Source: Lepidodermella squamata (Eukaryota > Gastrotricha). From it: 64,000 nt of DNA. Under the pieces are notes generated by a model. The model saw only the letters and a list, made by a program, of their open reading frames with translations. It did no database searches and was not told the origin of the DNA. Position numbers and translations under genes: made by a program. Numbering within the stretch: position 1 is the stretch's first letter; every line of letters begins with the position of its first letter. Location of the stretch: positions 868,001 to 932,000 of the forward strand of contig JBLDXI010000010.1 of the NCBI GenBank assembly GCA_047495785.1, read 5' to 3'. This document shows positions 1-11,329 of the stretch, piece by piece.

Positions 1-578
1 CATCTCCAAGATGCATACAGATAAGCTTTTGAACAGTTAACTCTGAATAAATTGAAAAATTTACACAGAATATATTTTGGCATATTCAAGATTTGCCTGT
101 TGCGGTTGCAGGCCGCGGAACCTAATTTGCCCAAGGTCGATTTTCAAATAATTCTACATTTGACGAATTTAAGATGTTGTATCAATTATGAAGTTGTCTT
201 ATGCAACTTTCTACGTTGGATCTATAACAAATTCATTCTGAATTATAATGTCAATCGGGATATCCTTGTTGAAAGTTCCGCAAAAAGGTTTAGGCCTGTT
301 CCTGTTCCTGCCAAAATTTGGTCCTGCTTACAGTCGAATTTGGCTCCCCTGAAAATAAGAATCTGATTGAATTACACTTAACATAGACATCAGCAGTCAG
401 CTTTCATTTGTGCCGTTTTTTAATTATGCTGTTTTCTGATTCACATGAATTGTTGAATTACGTATCAAATTACACGGTTTGACCTTCCGGCTTTCCAGAA
501 TCGTAAAAGGTCACATCGTGCGCTATATACTCGCTACAATTACAGTGCAATTGGTTTTTGTTTTACAAATTATTCAAC
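1..578. other. Upstream region of first ankyrin gene, no gene seen
   Basis: No convincing coding exon is visible here; the open frames are short and lack recognisable domains. The right part is the probable promoter of the gene starting at 579. Confidence 0.5.
524..529 (+). promoter_or_regulatory. TATA-like box of ankyrin/sushi/CUB gene 1
   Basis: A TATATA hexamer lies 50-55 bp upstream of the ATG at 579. This distance would put the transcription start about 20-25 bp before the start codon. The box is seen directly; its use is inferred. Confidence 0.35.
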
Positions 579-3500
579 ATGAAGCTTGCTTTATTACTAA
601 CCATAGTCATTCTAACAATTGGGGGAACACAGGTATTTGTGATAAGTAAAATATTGTTTCCATTATCGAAGCTAATATTACTACAGGCTGGTCAGTTAAA
701 AACTTGTGCCAACCAGAGGAGGCTGCAAAACGAATGTCTTCTACCTGAGCCGAACCACGGCAGTTTCCTAACGAGGAAATCAGGAAATTTCGTGGAAGCT
801 GAGCTGAAATGCGATGAAAAGTCAGCTCCTATCGGGAAAGTACTGCTTTCGTGCTCTGATCGAGATTTTCAATGGTCTGGAGTCCCAGGAATCTGTATCC
901 TAAGTAAGCTTACCGCCCGAATCTGAAATCCCATCTGATTTTCTCTCTTCCTCAAAGGTGCCTCTGACAAGGTCGACTTCAAAAAAGCGACGAGAGCGAT
1001 AGAACACGATGATTGGGACCGACTTGAAGAACAGCAGCAAGAACAAGGGGAAATTTTCGATGCTCAAAACAACAGCGGTTGGTCCCCATTGCATCTAGCC
1101 GCATACTACGGAGCGGCTAAAATCGCTCGTTCTCTGATCAATTACAACGTGGATGTCCACCTTAAGAATGAAGATTGGCTGGAGCCAGTTCACCTAGCTG
1201 CTATGTCTGATAGCACTGAAGTCATTGAAAGATTGTTGGAGCGGGAGCATGAAAACACTCAATTGGTCCTCGAAGCTGTACAATTCACTACAAGCCGAAC
1301 TCCAATTTTCTTTGCAGGTCCGAAAGCCGCCGATTTTCTTATCATGAAAGGTGCTGATTTGTACCATTGCGACAACCAACAAATGCAGCCGATTCATTTG
1401 GCCGTCGTGAAAAAGCGAACGGAGGTCATTAAGAAGTTGATTAAACACAATAAGGAGATGAAAGACCTTCGTTGTTGTGGGTCTTCCCATAAAACTCTAT
1501 CGCATCTCGCGGCTGAGAGTGACTATGCCGAATTCTTGTCTCAATTCCCTGACTTATTCAACGCCTCTTCTCTCGATGGCGAGGGGCAAACACCTTTATG
1601 CCACATGGCTGCTGCAGGGGGTATCAACTTTGCCAAAGCCCTGTCATCTTCAATCGACCTTAAAAGTATCAAATGTCTCTACGGCCCCGGGAATAAAGAA
1701 GGATCCCTTCTCCACATCGCAATCTATAACAAGCAGCAGAAATTCGTCGACTGGCTGTTGAAAAATGGGTTCAGTCCTTTTGACAGAGATTCAACCGGAG
1801 GAACAGGCCTTCACGCCCTAGCCTCAGCCCCTCCAGGTAAAGACAACGAGACCCTTGCGATTCTGCATACTATCGCGCATAAAAATGAGGAAATCATTGA
1901 TGCGAGGGATAATACGAACTCATCTGCCTTCCTTCTGTCTGTTGCTTCAAACTCGCAAACTGTGGCTGATGCATTGGTTAATGAGCTCGCTGCGATTCCG
2001 AACATGGTGGACAATGATGGCAGAACAGCCTTCCATCTTGCGAAGTCTCAGAGGTTCTTAACCTTCCTTGTCGCAACCATCCCTAATGCTAATGTTGAGA
2101 TTAATCGAAAGACAAAGCCTTGCGACACGAAATCCGAACAAATCTGCGCGAAAAAGGGTAGCATGACCCCTCTTCACTACGCTGTTCGAGATAGGAAGCC
2201 GATGGAGATGATCCGCTACATAGTCAACATCGGAAAAGCCGACCTAAATGCGTTGAACGATTACGGACAAAGTAGCCTGCATCTTGCAATCGAAGCTAAC
2301 TACAAAGATGCGGCCGAGTATCTGTTGAAGAAGGGCGCGAGTCCAGCGATTCGTGACCAAACCGGTAAAACTTCGTTGATGATGGCTATTGAACGCCGTG
2401 ATCTAGATTTTGTCTCCCGAATCTACAACCAATCGAGTGAATCTGTTGTTATGCTTGATTCGAAGGGGCAGAGCGCTATTCATCTCGCGATTTCACTCAA
2501 CTTCACTGAGGCCGTAGAGTTCCTCCTGAAATCACATCACGCTAATATTCTCGAGTTGAAAAACGGAGCTGGCCTGACTCCATTGGTCTTGGCTCTTCAG
2601 GAAAAGAATGAGCAATTGGTGATGATCATACTAAGGCATAAGAAGGGTGTCCTATCATCTAACGATTGGCATCCCCGAACCCAAGATAGCCCTCTTCACA
2701 TGGCTGTTAAGGGAGGTCTTTATCAAGTTATTGACTATTTACTCGTTAAAGGTGCTAAAATCACAACCTTCAACTCTTATGGGAATAATGCACTCCACGA
2801 AGCCATACTGAGCAGTGATTTAGCAGCTGTGAATCGTTTCGTCATCCACGGCGGAGTTGAGATTCTCAAGGACGCAACTGGCTATGGCCGGAATTCTCTC
2901 CATCTATCCGTCAACAGTTACGCTATGACTGCTATGCTGTTGAATCTGTTGAAAACGAATGCAACACTCATTCAAATGAGATACATGACCTCGGCCCGGG
3001 ACCATTACGGTGAAACGCCTCTGCATCGAGCCGTTAGCCATGAGCAAGCCGAAATCGTTAAATTGTTGTTGAATCACGATAGTCCGTGTTTCATTCGGGA
3101 TTTGAAAGGCCTCACGCCCTTCGAATTTGCAAAGCATATGAACTATCATAGGATTGCGGACCATATTAACAGACAATGCAGGGACATTAACAATGCATGC
3201 GAGTCGGCTAAAACTCAACCTAATTTTGGTAACTAATTTCAATTCCAACTTGAATTTCCCATGTTTGCCAATTTTAGTGAGATGTGGTCTCCCTCCATCA
3301 ATCTCTAACGGAGTGATTTTACCGTCGGACGGAAACCTCTGCAACCATCCTAATGATTGGGCTATCAATTGCAACAGTGATAAAAGCATAAGACTTATTG
3401 GTTCGAGTGCTGTTGAGTGTTCAGTTGATGGCAAGTGGCGTATCAGTGGAATGTGCAAGGAACTACCACCCTACCAGTTCGAGACTGGCGAACTTACAAG

Positions 3501-4135
3501 CAATGGGAGCATCGTTTGCAAGCCCGGTTATTACTCTGAATCCTGCAAAGTTGACCTAGATACTTGGACACGTGCTGGGAGCAACAACCTATGTAAAAAC
3601 TGGAAGGGTATATCATATAATTTTACAGAATTCCTTAGCTATGTTACTTATTATTAGATCAATCCTATTGTACTAAATCCTGGACTCTGATTGATCTATC
3701 TTGCAACAATGCTACGAATGGTACTATCACATCTACAAAAAACGATGATGGAATTTATTTGAACAACGAAAGTTCATGCTGGCTTTTCAAGGTCAAAGAT
3801 GGGAGGAAACTAAAGTAATTTCACTTTGCTTTTTTCGTCAAAATACAAACTTTTATTTCTAGGATTCGCTTCGATTTCATTGCAACAGAAGGTAAGCAAT
3901 TTTAACAGACGGTCGAAATCAGTCATAATGCAATGCCTTTATAGAGGAGTACGACTGGGTCGATATTTATGACGGAAAAACAGCAAATGGCACGAAGCTC
4001 TTCAGCTATTCCGGATTCACGGACGACGAAGGAGTCGAGGCAATTCATTCGAGGAGTACATTCATGCTTCTCAGGTTTCACACCGATGGGCGTTTTGCAG
4101 ACCGTGGATTTCTGCTGAACTGGCGATTGGTTTGA
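579..4135 (+). CDS. Secreted sushi-ankyrin-sushi-CUB protein 1
   Basis: Seven exons (579-632, 687-903, 958-3228, 3278-3607, 3658-3814, 3863-3891, 3945-4135) join in frame into a 1,082-aa protein; all introns are GT-AG of 48-54 bp. Order of parts: signal peptide (MKLALLLTIVILTIGG), a cysteine-containing sushi/CCP-like module, about 20 ankyrin repeats in the large third exon (repeated GxTPLHxAxxxxxxE signatures, about residues 110-830), one or two further CCP-like modules, and a C-terminal CUB domain (SSCWLFKV, DWVDIYDG). The first intron is 54 bp, in phase and stop-free, so it can look coding. Ankyrin repeats are normally intracellular; here they sit between extracellular modules, so the protein should be secreted. 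Function unknown. A paralogue lies at 11330-14796 on the same strand. Confidence 0.85.
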
Positions 4136-4157
4136 AACATGAACCGACAGTCATGAA

Positions 4158-4163
4158 AATAAA
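4158..4163 (+). terminator. Polyadenylation signal AATAAA of ankyrin gene 1
   Basis: AATAAA lies 22 bp after the stop codon at 4133-4135. The convergent receptor A stop codon is at 4192, so the two transcripts probably overlap or nearly touch at their 3' ends. Confidence 0.55.
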
Positions 4164-4191
4164 GGTGAAATTCACCACGTTAAGCACGACT

Positions 4192-6453
4192 TCATTTCCG
4201 AAAATAAGCTGAGAACGAAGTCCTCACTTTGGGACCAAAAACGACCGCAAGTGTAACGAAGCTTATCATTAGGGCGGCGCATGAGTTGACGGCATTTTGC
4301 GCCGCCGGTCTCTTATTCATTGAAAAATCCGCTAAAACTGTAGCTGTAATGACGGTGATGAAGTTTACGAGAGACAGGCACATTGATTTGACGTTAGCAA
4401 CCGACATGAGGTGTCTAAGTGAGAACGCTTTTATAAGTGCTATGATCATCCTGATGCCGTGAATAGCTGCTAAAGATGAAATCCATGCGGTTATGTTACG
4501 AGAATAGCATGCATAGTGTTGAATTTCGACGAAAATATCCTCTACTTCGAAGTACGAGAACGTTTGCCGTCCTATGCTCAGTTCCGGGTAGTCAGTCACG
4601 AACCAAGCTGTCATAATAACCACGTCATAAATTAGAGTGGAAGCTGTGATAGCAAATTTAAGCCTATTTCTTGGTTCTGCCGTTCGATCTGGCAATCCCG
4701 AGGTTTTGCGGGATGGACGCGACTCATGATAAGTTGCACTGCTGTATTTTTTGGACGGATGTGTTGTTCGATGAGTGTAAGGATGAACATGAGTTATTTG
4801 GCCGTGAAGAATTGTTATCCCGGATAATAGGCCACATTCAAGAAACGACAATCCGAAAATAATTGAAAGGAATCTACCGATGCATATTCCTGAAGCTAAG
4901 GAAGCTTCGTTTCCAATTAGAAATGTCATAACTGAAACGTTTAGCCCTAAGGAACCTAAAGCTATGAAGCCCTTCGCCAGCTCAATCAGACCATAAGTTT
5001 CGCGACGTTGTAGATCACTCCAATCAATCAAAAAGCCGATAGATATTAAAATTATGAAAAGTATGCAGACGGAGGTCATTGTTATTAGGAAAACTGCAAG
5101 CTCTGAGGGGATTTTGTCAACAATAGCCGAGTAGCCAGGGAAATCTTTAGGCGGCCCAGATCTATCACGACCCCAGAATGGTTGAACAGAGGTCTTTTGC
5201 ATCCAGTAACTGCCAAGATCAGTTATGTTATCTGATTGATTTCTGGTTATGAAATAAACGATATCGAATCGAGATCTGCCTTCAGTCAATTGATAAACAG
5301 CCTCAGGTTCCTGATCCATTTCCAGGCGCTTCGAGAAACTCAGTTCTCCAACTCTAATTCCAGTAAATCGAACCCGGGCTAAGCTTTCGTTGACTGCATT
5401 CGCAACTTGTGTAGGTTTCACTAAATAATCCTCCAGAGTAAGGTTCTGCTTTTTCAGAAGAGCGATCGAGTCGTTCAAAGCGACTAAACCTTGCATCACA
5501 ACATCGTGGCATACATCTCTCAGGATGAATTCAGCTGAACTTTTGGCATCTATCCTACTTCCAAGCATCATATCAAACTGCTTCTTGTCGTAGCCGAGGG
5601 TAGTAACATAGTTTTCTTGAGTTGAAAATAATGTAACGCCAACGTAGAATGTCGTTGCCATGATCTCTACCAAAATTGATTTCGTACAACCGGTTGGTAA
5701 TTTCGGGAGTTTTGTATCAAGATCGTAAATCACGTTAGGATGAGGAATGAAGGCATATCGGCTCCCAGTTACGTTGAGTTTATAAGCCGCGCAGAGGAAC
5801 TTTACCACAGGGTCGATTATAGTCATTTCAAGTAGCAAAACTCTGAGATTAGTCGACTTGAAAGCCTCCACCGTTCTCTCGTCTACATCAAGCGTTGATT
5901 CGAACCACGGGACTTGAATTTCGTTTTCGAAGAGGAGTTGTTGTAGAGTGACAGCGGCTGTGTGGTCGCGGAAGTTGGATGCGCTAGTGACTATAGCAAC
6001 TTTGCTCCATTTTCCAATTGTTTTGATGAAACGGAGCCGAGCGTAGTTGATAACATCTGCTGTAACCCTCATATGGTAGAGGTTAGGGAATAGTCCCCGA
6101 TTTCCAGCTGTCGAAGCTGCTGAGCAGCCAGATGCAAGGGAAATCATGTCGACGTAATGCAGAGCCTTCGCCAAAGATACGCAACCATTCGAAAAGTAGG
6201 GGCCGATTATTATCGGGGAAATTAGCCCTGGTGTTATCCGTCGGAAGTTCAAAGCTTCACGGACTGCGAGAATTGAGCTTGAACCTTCGTCCCTGAAATC
6301 TGGGACGATGTTATAGCCTTTTAGGAAGTCATTACGCTGGTTTGCTACATCGATAACGACTTGAGCGGCCTCCCGACAAACCAAGCCATCTCTTGGCTCA
6401 TTACCCGAGTATTGCAGTAGCACAAGCATCGAAATGTTCATTGCTAGTTCCAT
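4192..6453 (-). CDS. Class C GPCR-like receptor A (ANF-type ligand-binding domain plus 7TM)
   Basis: A 753-codon open frame without introns. The N-terminal about 400 residues look like the periplasmic-binding-protein fold of class C GPCRs (ANF-receptor family): the YSGNEP start, the IIGPYFSNGC segment, and the IKTIGKWSKVAIVTS strand at the hinge. A membrane segment near residue 450 is followed by further hydrophobic helices typical of a 7TM domain; there is no cysteine-rich linker, which is GABA-B-like. Paralogues are at 29283, 35459, 45772, 54253 and 58361. The first ATG of this frame (6453) lies right at the start of the binding domain, so an upstream signal-peptide exon is expected; a hydrophobic peptide beginning at 6616 is a candidate, but I could not fix the splice. 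Ligand unknown. Confidence 0.75.
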   Translation of the reverse strand: MELAMNISMLVLLQYSGNEPRDGLVCREAAQVVIDVANQRNDFLKGYNIVPDFRDEGSSSILAVREALNFRRITPGLISPIIIGPYFSNGCVSLAKALHYVDMISLASGCSAASTAGNRGLFPNLYHMRVTADVINYARLRFIKTIGKWSKVAIVTSASNFRDHTAAVTLQQLLFENEIQVPWFESTLDVDERTVEAFKSTNLRVLLLEMTIIDPVVKFLCAAYKLNVTGSRYAFIPHPNVIYDLDTKLPKLPTGCTKSILVEIMATTFYVGVTLFSTQENYVTTLGYDKKQFDMMLGSRIDAKSSAEFILRDVCHDVVMQGLVALNDSIALLKKQNLTLEDYLVKPTQVANAVNESLARVRFTGIRVGELSFSKRLEMDQEPEAVYQLTEGRSRFDIVYFITRNQSDNITDLGSYWMQKTSVQPFWGRDRSGPPKDFPGYSAIVDKIPSELAVFLITMTSVCILFIILISIGFLIDWSDLQRRETYGLIELAKGFIALGSLGLNVSVMTFLIGNEASLASGICIGRFLSIIFGLSFLECGLLSGITILHGQITHVHPYTHRTTHPSKKYSSATYHESRPSRKTSGLPDRTAEPRNRLKFAITASTLIYDVVIMTAWFVTDYPELSIGRQTFSYFEVEDIFVEIQHYACYSRNITAWISSLAAIHGIRMIIALIKAFSLRHLMSVANVKSMCLSLVNFITVITATVLADFSMNKRPAAQNAVNSCAALMISFVTLAVVFGPKVRTSFSAYFRK

Positions 6454-6616
6454 TTTCGGATGAAAATGATGAATGAACCCAACTTAAAATGAAGATAGTG
6501 TCTGAGGGATAAGCGACTTCCGAAGAGGGGGCACAAACTGAAGATAAAAGCAGCAAAACCCCCATTAACACGGCACTTACATCTATAAGAAATGTGACAA
6601 TTTTGTTTGGTAACAC
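6401..6616 (-). other. Candidate signal-peptide exon of receptor A
   Basis: On the minus strand from 6616 an ATG opens a peptide with a strong hydrophobic core (VLMGVLLLLSSVCA), as expected for a signal sequence. It lies directly upstream of, and overlaps in another frame, the receptor A reading frame. A strong GTAAGT donor and TCTTCAG acceptor occur inside, but no single splice I tried gives a clean join. Confidence 0.35.
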
Positions 6617-6675
6617 GATCCTTTCGCTCGTTTATTGAAAAAAATCAATAATCAAAATGTCCTATTAAGTGCAGT

Positions 6676-9629
6676 TCACGGAGTAGGTGGTTTCGCTTTC
6701 GCTTTATGCGCGTAGAATTTGTTGAAATTCTCCGTGATGATTGGCACGGGTATAGCCAGTGTTAGCACGCCAGCTATCGCGCACACCGAGCCGACCAGTT
6801 TGCCCATAACAGATACCGGATATTCATCGCCATAGCCAACAGTGCACATGGTGATGATCGACCACCAAAACGCGTCTGGAATACTGTCGATTGTTGCATT
6901 CGGCTGGCCAACCTCCGCGTAGTAGATTGTCGACGAGAAGAGTAGCATGCATACGAAAAGAGCGACAAGGAAGAGACCCAGGCCTCCAAACGAAGCTTTG
7001 AATGTCAGCATCAGGACTTGAAGACCGGCCGAGTGCTTTGTCAATTTGAAGACTCGAACAAGTCTTACCACTCGGAGAAAGCCCAGAGATGCCGACCCTA
7101 AACACGAACAAATAGTTTGAATCTATGAGTGAAATTCAAGGTTCGAACTATACCTTTCGAGGCCTCGCAGTCCATTCGGTAGAGCGTGGAAAAGAGGGAA
7201 ATGTAATATGGCACAACAGCTATGCAATCTATGAGGTTTTTGAAGTTCCGCAAGAACCGCCATTTATGCGGAGACGCAGCCAGCCTAATGAAATACTCGA
7301 GCGTAAACCAGGCCGTGCACACACTTTCGATGACAAAGAAGGGCTCCAGAAAATTCGGCTTGCCATCTTCGCAAACGTGGGCAGATGACGAAAATTGAGG
7401 TAGTGTTTCGAGGCAGAAAGAAACTATAGATACGATAGTAATTACGACGGAAATGATGGCTATCAAAAATGCGACTCGGGAAGTTTCTGGATACTCGAAC
7501 ATGATCCAGACCTTTCGCGATAAAGCACCTTCTGGGAGCTCAACTACTTCCTCGACGTAACCTTCTTCTTTAAGATACTCGTCGATAGCTTCCTTTTCGA
7601 TTTCGAAGAAGCGAACCTATTTCATCATGAATTTCAGTACTTATGGATTTTAAGCTTAATTTCTTGCATACCTCATCTAAGAAAATATCTTCCGGAACAT
7701 TTTTTGGCCGTTTGAGTTTCCCTCCGTACTGATAGTATTCGAAAATGGCATCGAAGGTAGGTCTGTATCGGTCGAAGAAAAATTCTTGCCTCTTCGCGTC
7801 CCAGTAAGGAAACCGTTTCACAGGATCGCCAAGCAAAGTATCAGGCCGGCTATTTAAGGCGGACAATCGAATATCGAAAGGCAAACCGGCGACATTGATC
7901 CGAACGATCTCGCATCCGTCGGCACAGCAATCATGATTCATACCATCATCTGCGGAAAATAAAAATGCTCAAATTAGTTAAGAGCCTTGGAAAAATCTCA
8001 AGCGAAATGTAAAAAGCGCGGGTAGAACAGATAAAAAGCCTTGAAGCGACGATATTTATGCAACCTGGTGGGGTTGTTGGTGACTCGCCAATGTCGATTA
8101 GTGGCGCAGATTGTTCGGAACGCATAATATCTTCATCTCCGACTTCAAATCGGATCAAAGGGGCCTCAAAGCTAGCAGGTTGAGAGGAAGACCGCCGTGG
8201 TCGATGAAACCGCATCGCTCGGCGATTCATCCGCATTTGCGACAGGCAAACACGCTTCAAGACTGCTAATGACTCACCCTCCGAGTCTGAAGAAGTGAGA
8301 AAATTGTATCTACCATGCATTTCAATGTCCTTGAATTCTTAAACACTGAGATTTTCTAGCCCGGATGTTGATTACAAATTTCGATCAATATTTTAGCTTA
8401 CCGTCCTCCTCTGAGGCGCTGAATACGTCATCCTCTCTCGAGCGGTTCCGCCTCGTTGGAGCAATAGCTGGCGTCCGATGACCAGGGGCCGGTAGTGAAG
8501 AGGGGCTCGTAGGCGATAACGCCGATACTCGACGCGGCTTGACCAGCGCGCATTGCTCGGATGTCTCGATTTTGCCGAGTTGTAGCTGCCGCTCCACGGC
8601 GAACGGGTGCGCGGAAGGGCGCCGCCGTCGCACCTCTTCCGGCTTCTTGATACCCACTGAAAGGAAAGTGAAGAAGTTCATTATTAAACCTGTGCACCAA
8701 GTTTCCAAATCCGCCATTTTTTACACTACTGAAACAAATAATCGAAATAGGCGCCGAAACCTCAAGCAAAGGTAAATACTGCAGTGGCAAAGCAAATATT
8801 TGACTCGTGGGGCTATACCTAAACTTCGATTTCGCTTTAGGCTTTGCGCGCGCCGCGCAATCTTGTCATCGGCTTGTTGATTCGTTGGGGCTAGGGCTGC
8901 GAGGATGGGAGGTGGTCCTTTCTGCTGTTGCTGGCCTGTGAAGAAAAACGAGGCGACAAGGCCGGAAGAGGGGGCCGATCGCGGGCGGCGGGACCCACTA
9001 GCAGCCGCGAACATTGTAGCAAATCTCGATGCAACTGATGTGAACTCTGGCGATAGGTACTCTAGCGCAATGTATGTAATGCGTGTTTTATGGTGATGTT
9101 ATCAGCGCGCAGTGCAGCGCCGTTAAATCGAAAGAAAACACTTGGTGTAGCGCGCAGATGTGCGAGAAAAATTGCGATCATGGGCGGTAATCGCCCCGAG
9201 GCTGGCGCGCTTCAACGCCCGTAAACACCAGCGCGCCGGTGCGGAAGCGAAAGCGGGGCGGAAGTAGCCAAAAAAGCAGCGTTAATAATAAAAACAGAAA
9301 AATAAAACTTACATATCACTGGCAAGTCAAATTGATTTTGTTTAAAAGTTCTTGAAATATATATGAGGAAATTAAGGTGGCTCACCGTTGAATACTCGAG
9401 CGATTCCATCACGGAAGCTGGCCGACCTTTGCCGCGGGGGAGGGCCGTGGCCCATTTTTGCTGCTATTTTAGCAACTTGGCCAACTGCTGTCAGAGCTCC
9501 GCCAACTGCGATTGTACTCGCGGATGGTAATGAGTGGCCATAACCGCCATGCTTGCTGGATGATGACGATGGAGTTGATTTGCGCGATCGCGATCGCGAA
9601 ATGCTGGATACCATCGCCCAGTTGGCCAT
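6676..9629 (-). CDS. Voltage-gated potassium channel alpha subunit, Shaker (Kv1) type
   Basis: Six exons join in frame (9629-9386, 8656-8402, 8337-8065, 7949-7672, 7616-7154, 7097-6676) to 644 aa. The long N-terminal part, about 260 residues, is Ser/Arg-rich and unlike known Kv1. Then come the T1 tetramerisation domain ([31 protein letters not shown]), a linker ending [10 protein letters not shown]1-S3, an S4 reading [19 protein letters not shown], the pore signature TVGYGD, and S6 with the PVP gating bend (IPVPI). It should form a K+-selective delayed-rectifier or A-type channel in excitable cells. Oddity: compared with Shaker S4, one three-residue repeat (the fourth arginine plus two hydrophobics) is missing. 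The intron after exon 1 is about 730 bp, unusually long here. Confidence 0.88.
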
Positions 9630-11329
9630 GATTTATCAGCGTTCAGCTTTCAGTTGGTTAAAATTCCCGAATTTCAATACCGTTCCTCTGCTTCAATTTC
9701 GCCATTTCTATGTAAACATCGCTCATTCTAAATGACAATATCGAATGAACTCAAAAAAAAAGAGGCGGCGAAGGGATCCAATTAGGAGTGTGAGGAATCA
9801 GACCTATAAAAATGTTGTTCCAAAACTGTGCTTTTTGCCGTACATTTTGTGAAAGCACTCCCCGTCTACGCTATAGGCAATATTTACAGGCGCGAAATCT
9901 CTAATTAGTGTGATAATTAGGGATCATTTTTGCACTGATTTTTTGCTGATTTATCGGGTAATTCCTACGGTAAGCCAATTTTCTCTTGCTCCATTCCAGC
10001 TAACAGCAATTTTCCCTACACAAACCAAAAAAACAATCAGCGAGTATTCACTAGCAGAAACATAGGCTTGCAAATGCTACTCAATGTCCGAGAGGACTTC
10101 CAAAAAAGATCTTTATTTCATAACGTAGAATAGAAAAATTCAGACGGAACCATGAAAATACCGAAAATGCCCTAATAGCATGGGAAGAATGACTAACCTC
10201 ATTTCTTTATCTTCAGGATTGATTATAGCTGTTTTTACCTACACAGGGGACAGAGTTTGGGTTTCCTAAATGGGCTCAGCTTTCTAAATCCCAAAAATTG
10301 TAAGCCGTAAAGCTGTGCCAATTTTTATTGCCAAAAATGCAAGACGGTGTAAAATTTGGCCCTGGCGTGGAAAAGTAGGTACATATTATAGCTACGTGTT
10401 GATATGATATGCGGTTTTACAAGTGATAATAAACCCGTGTTCGCGCCTAACTGGCTGATCAAGGAGCGCACGCGGCGGGCTCGTTCCGCATGGGTCACAC
10501 ACGATATAATACTCTCCATGTTAAGATTGGCTTTGTTTTTTACACGCAGCGGCTATTGAGCCGAGGCGCGGCGAGCGATGATTAGACGCCCGCTGTTGAG
10601 TGATGATTACACTCAGAAGCCGCTTGCGCATACAAGATGCGCGAATGGCGTATCAATTTATAACTCGCATATTTATACATATATATATTATATCGCCGAT
10701 TAAACACCTTGAGCCGCAGCAGCGCCACTCGACGAGCAACAAGCAGCCGGGTAAAAAACTCGCTCTATTGCAATTTATCGATTCGCCAGATGCGATTAAT
10801 TTCGCACTGGCGCAGAATAATATAGTCCTTCACACAATAATCAGGGTGCACAATTTTCCATCTCCGTTTTCTTATTCAGCTCGCTGGTGTGGTTCAAAGT
10901 CAAAACTTCATATTCCGGCTCATTTTGTCGCGATCGATTCTAACTTCAGAAGAATGAAAATTAAAGGAAAGAAAGGAGACCATCCTAATTTTCTGGAATA
11001 GACGCTTTAATTGAGAGTCGGATGTTACAAAATACGGTCAGCCTTTTCAAAAACGTTGTTTGTTTGATCCTTTCAAATCGTTATCTTTTCCGGTAATCCA
11101 GTAACCAGTAACTGTTCATATAAAGGTGAATTAGATATAAGATAAGGATTGTTGCCACAACAGCAATCTGCTTCTGATAATGATGATGTAACCGCGATAG
11201 ATAAAGGTGAAAAACGTGGTACATAAACATGATGGTTCATGACTGTCGAATAAATTACCATTACGAGCAGAACTGTAAACTGTAAATTCAAAATACTATC
11301 ATATAATCAGTTTTGTTACTAAAGCTGAT
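9630..11329. other. Intergenic region between Kv channel and ankyrin gene 2
   Basis: The two genes diverge from here, so it should hold both promoters. A CG-rich block at about 10430-10760 contrasts with the AT-rich surroundings and could be a promoter region for the channel gene. I found no coding exon, tRNA or clear transposon. Confidence 0.4.

Noticed and set aside
8721-9096. ORFs on both strands in the long first intron of the Kv gene
   Set aside because: Low-complexity, CG-rich, and not needed for a continuous channel frame; could be an alternative 5' exon but there is no support.
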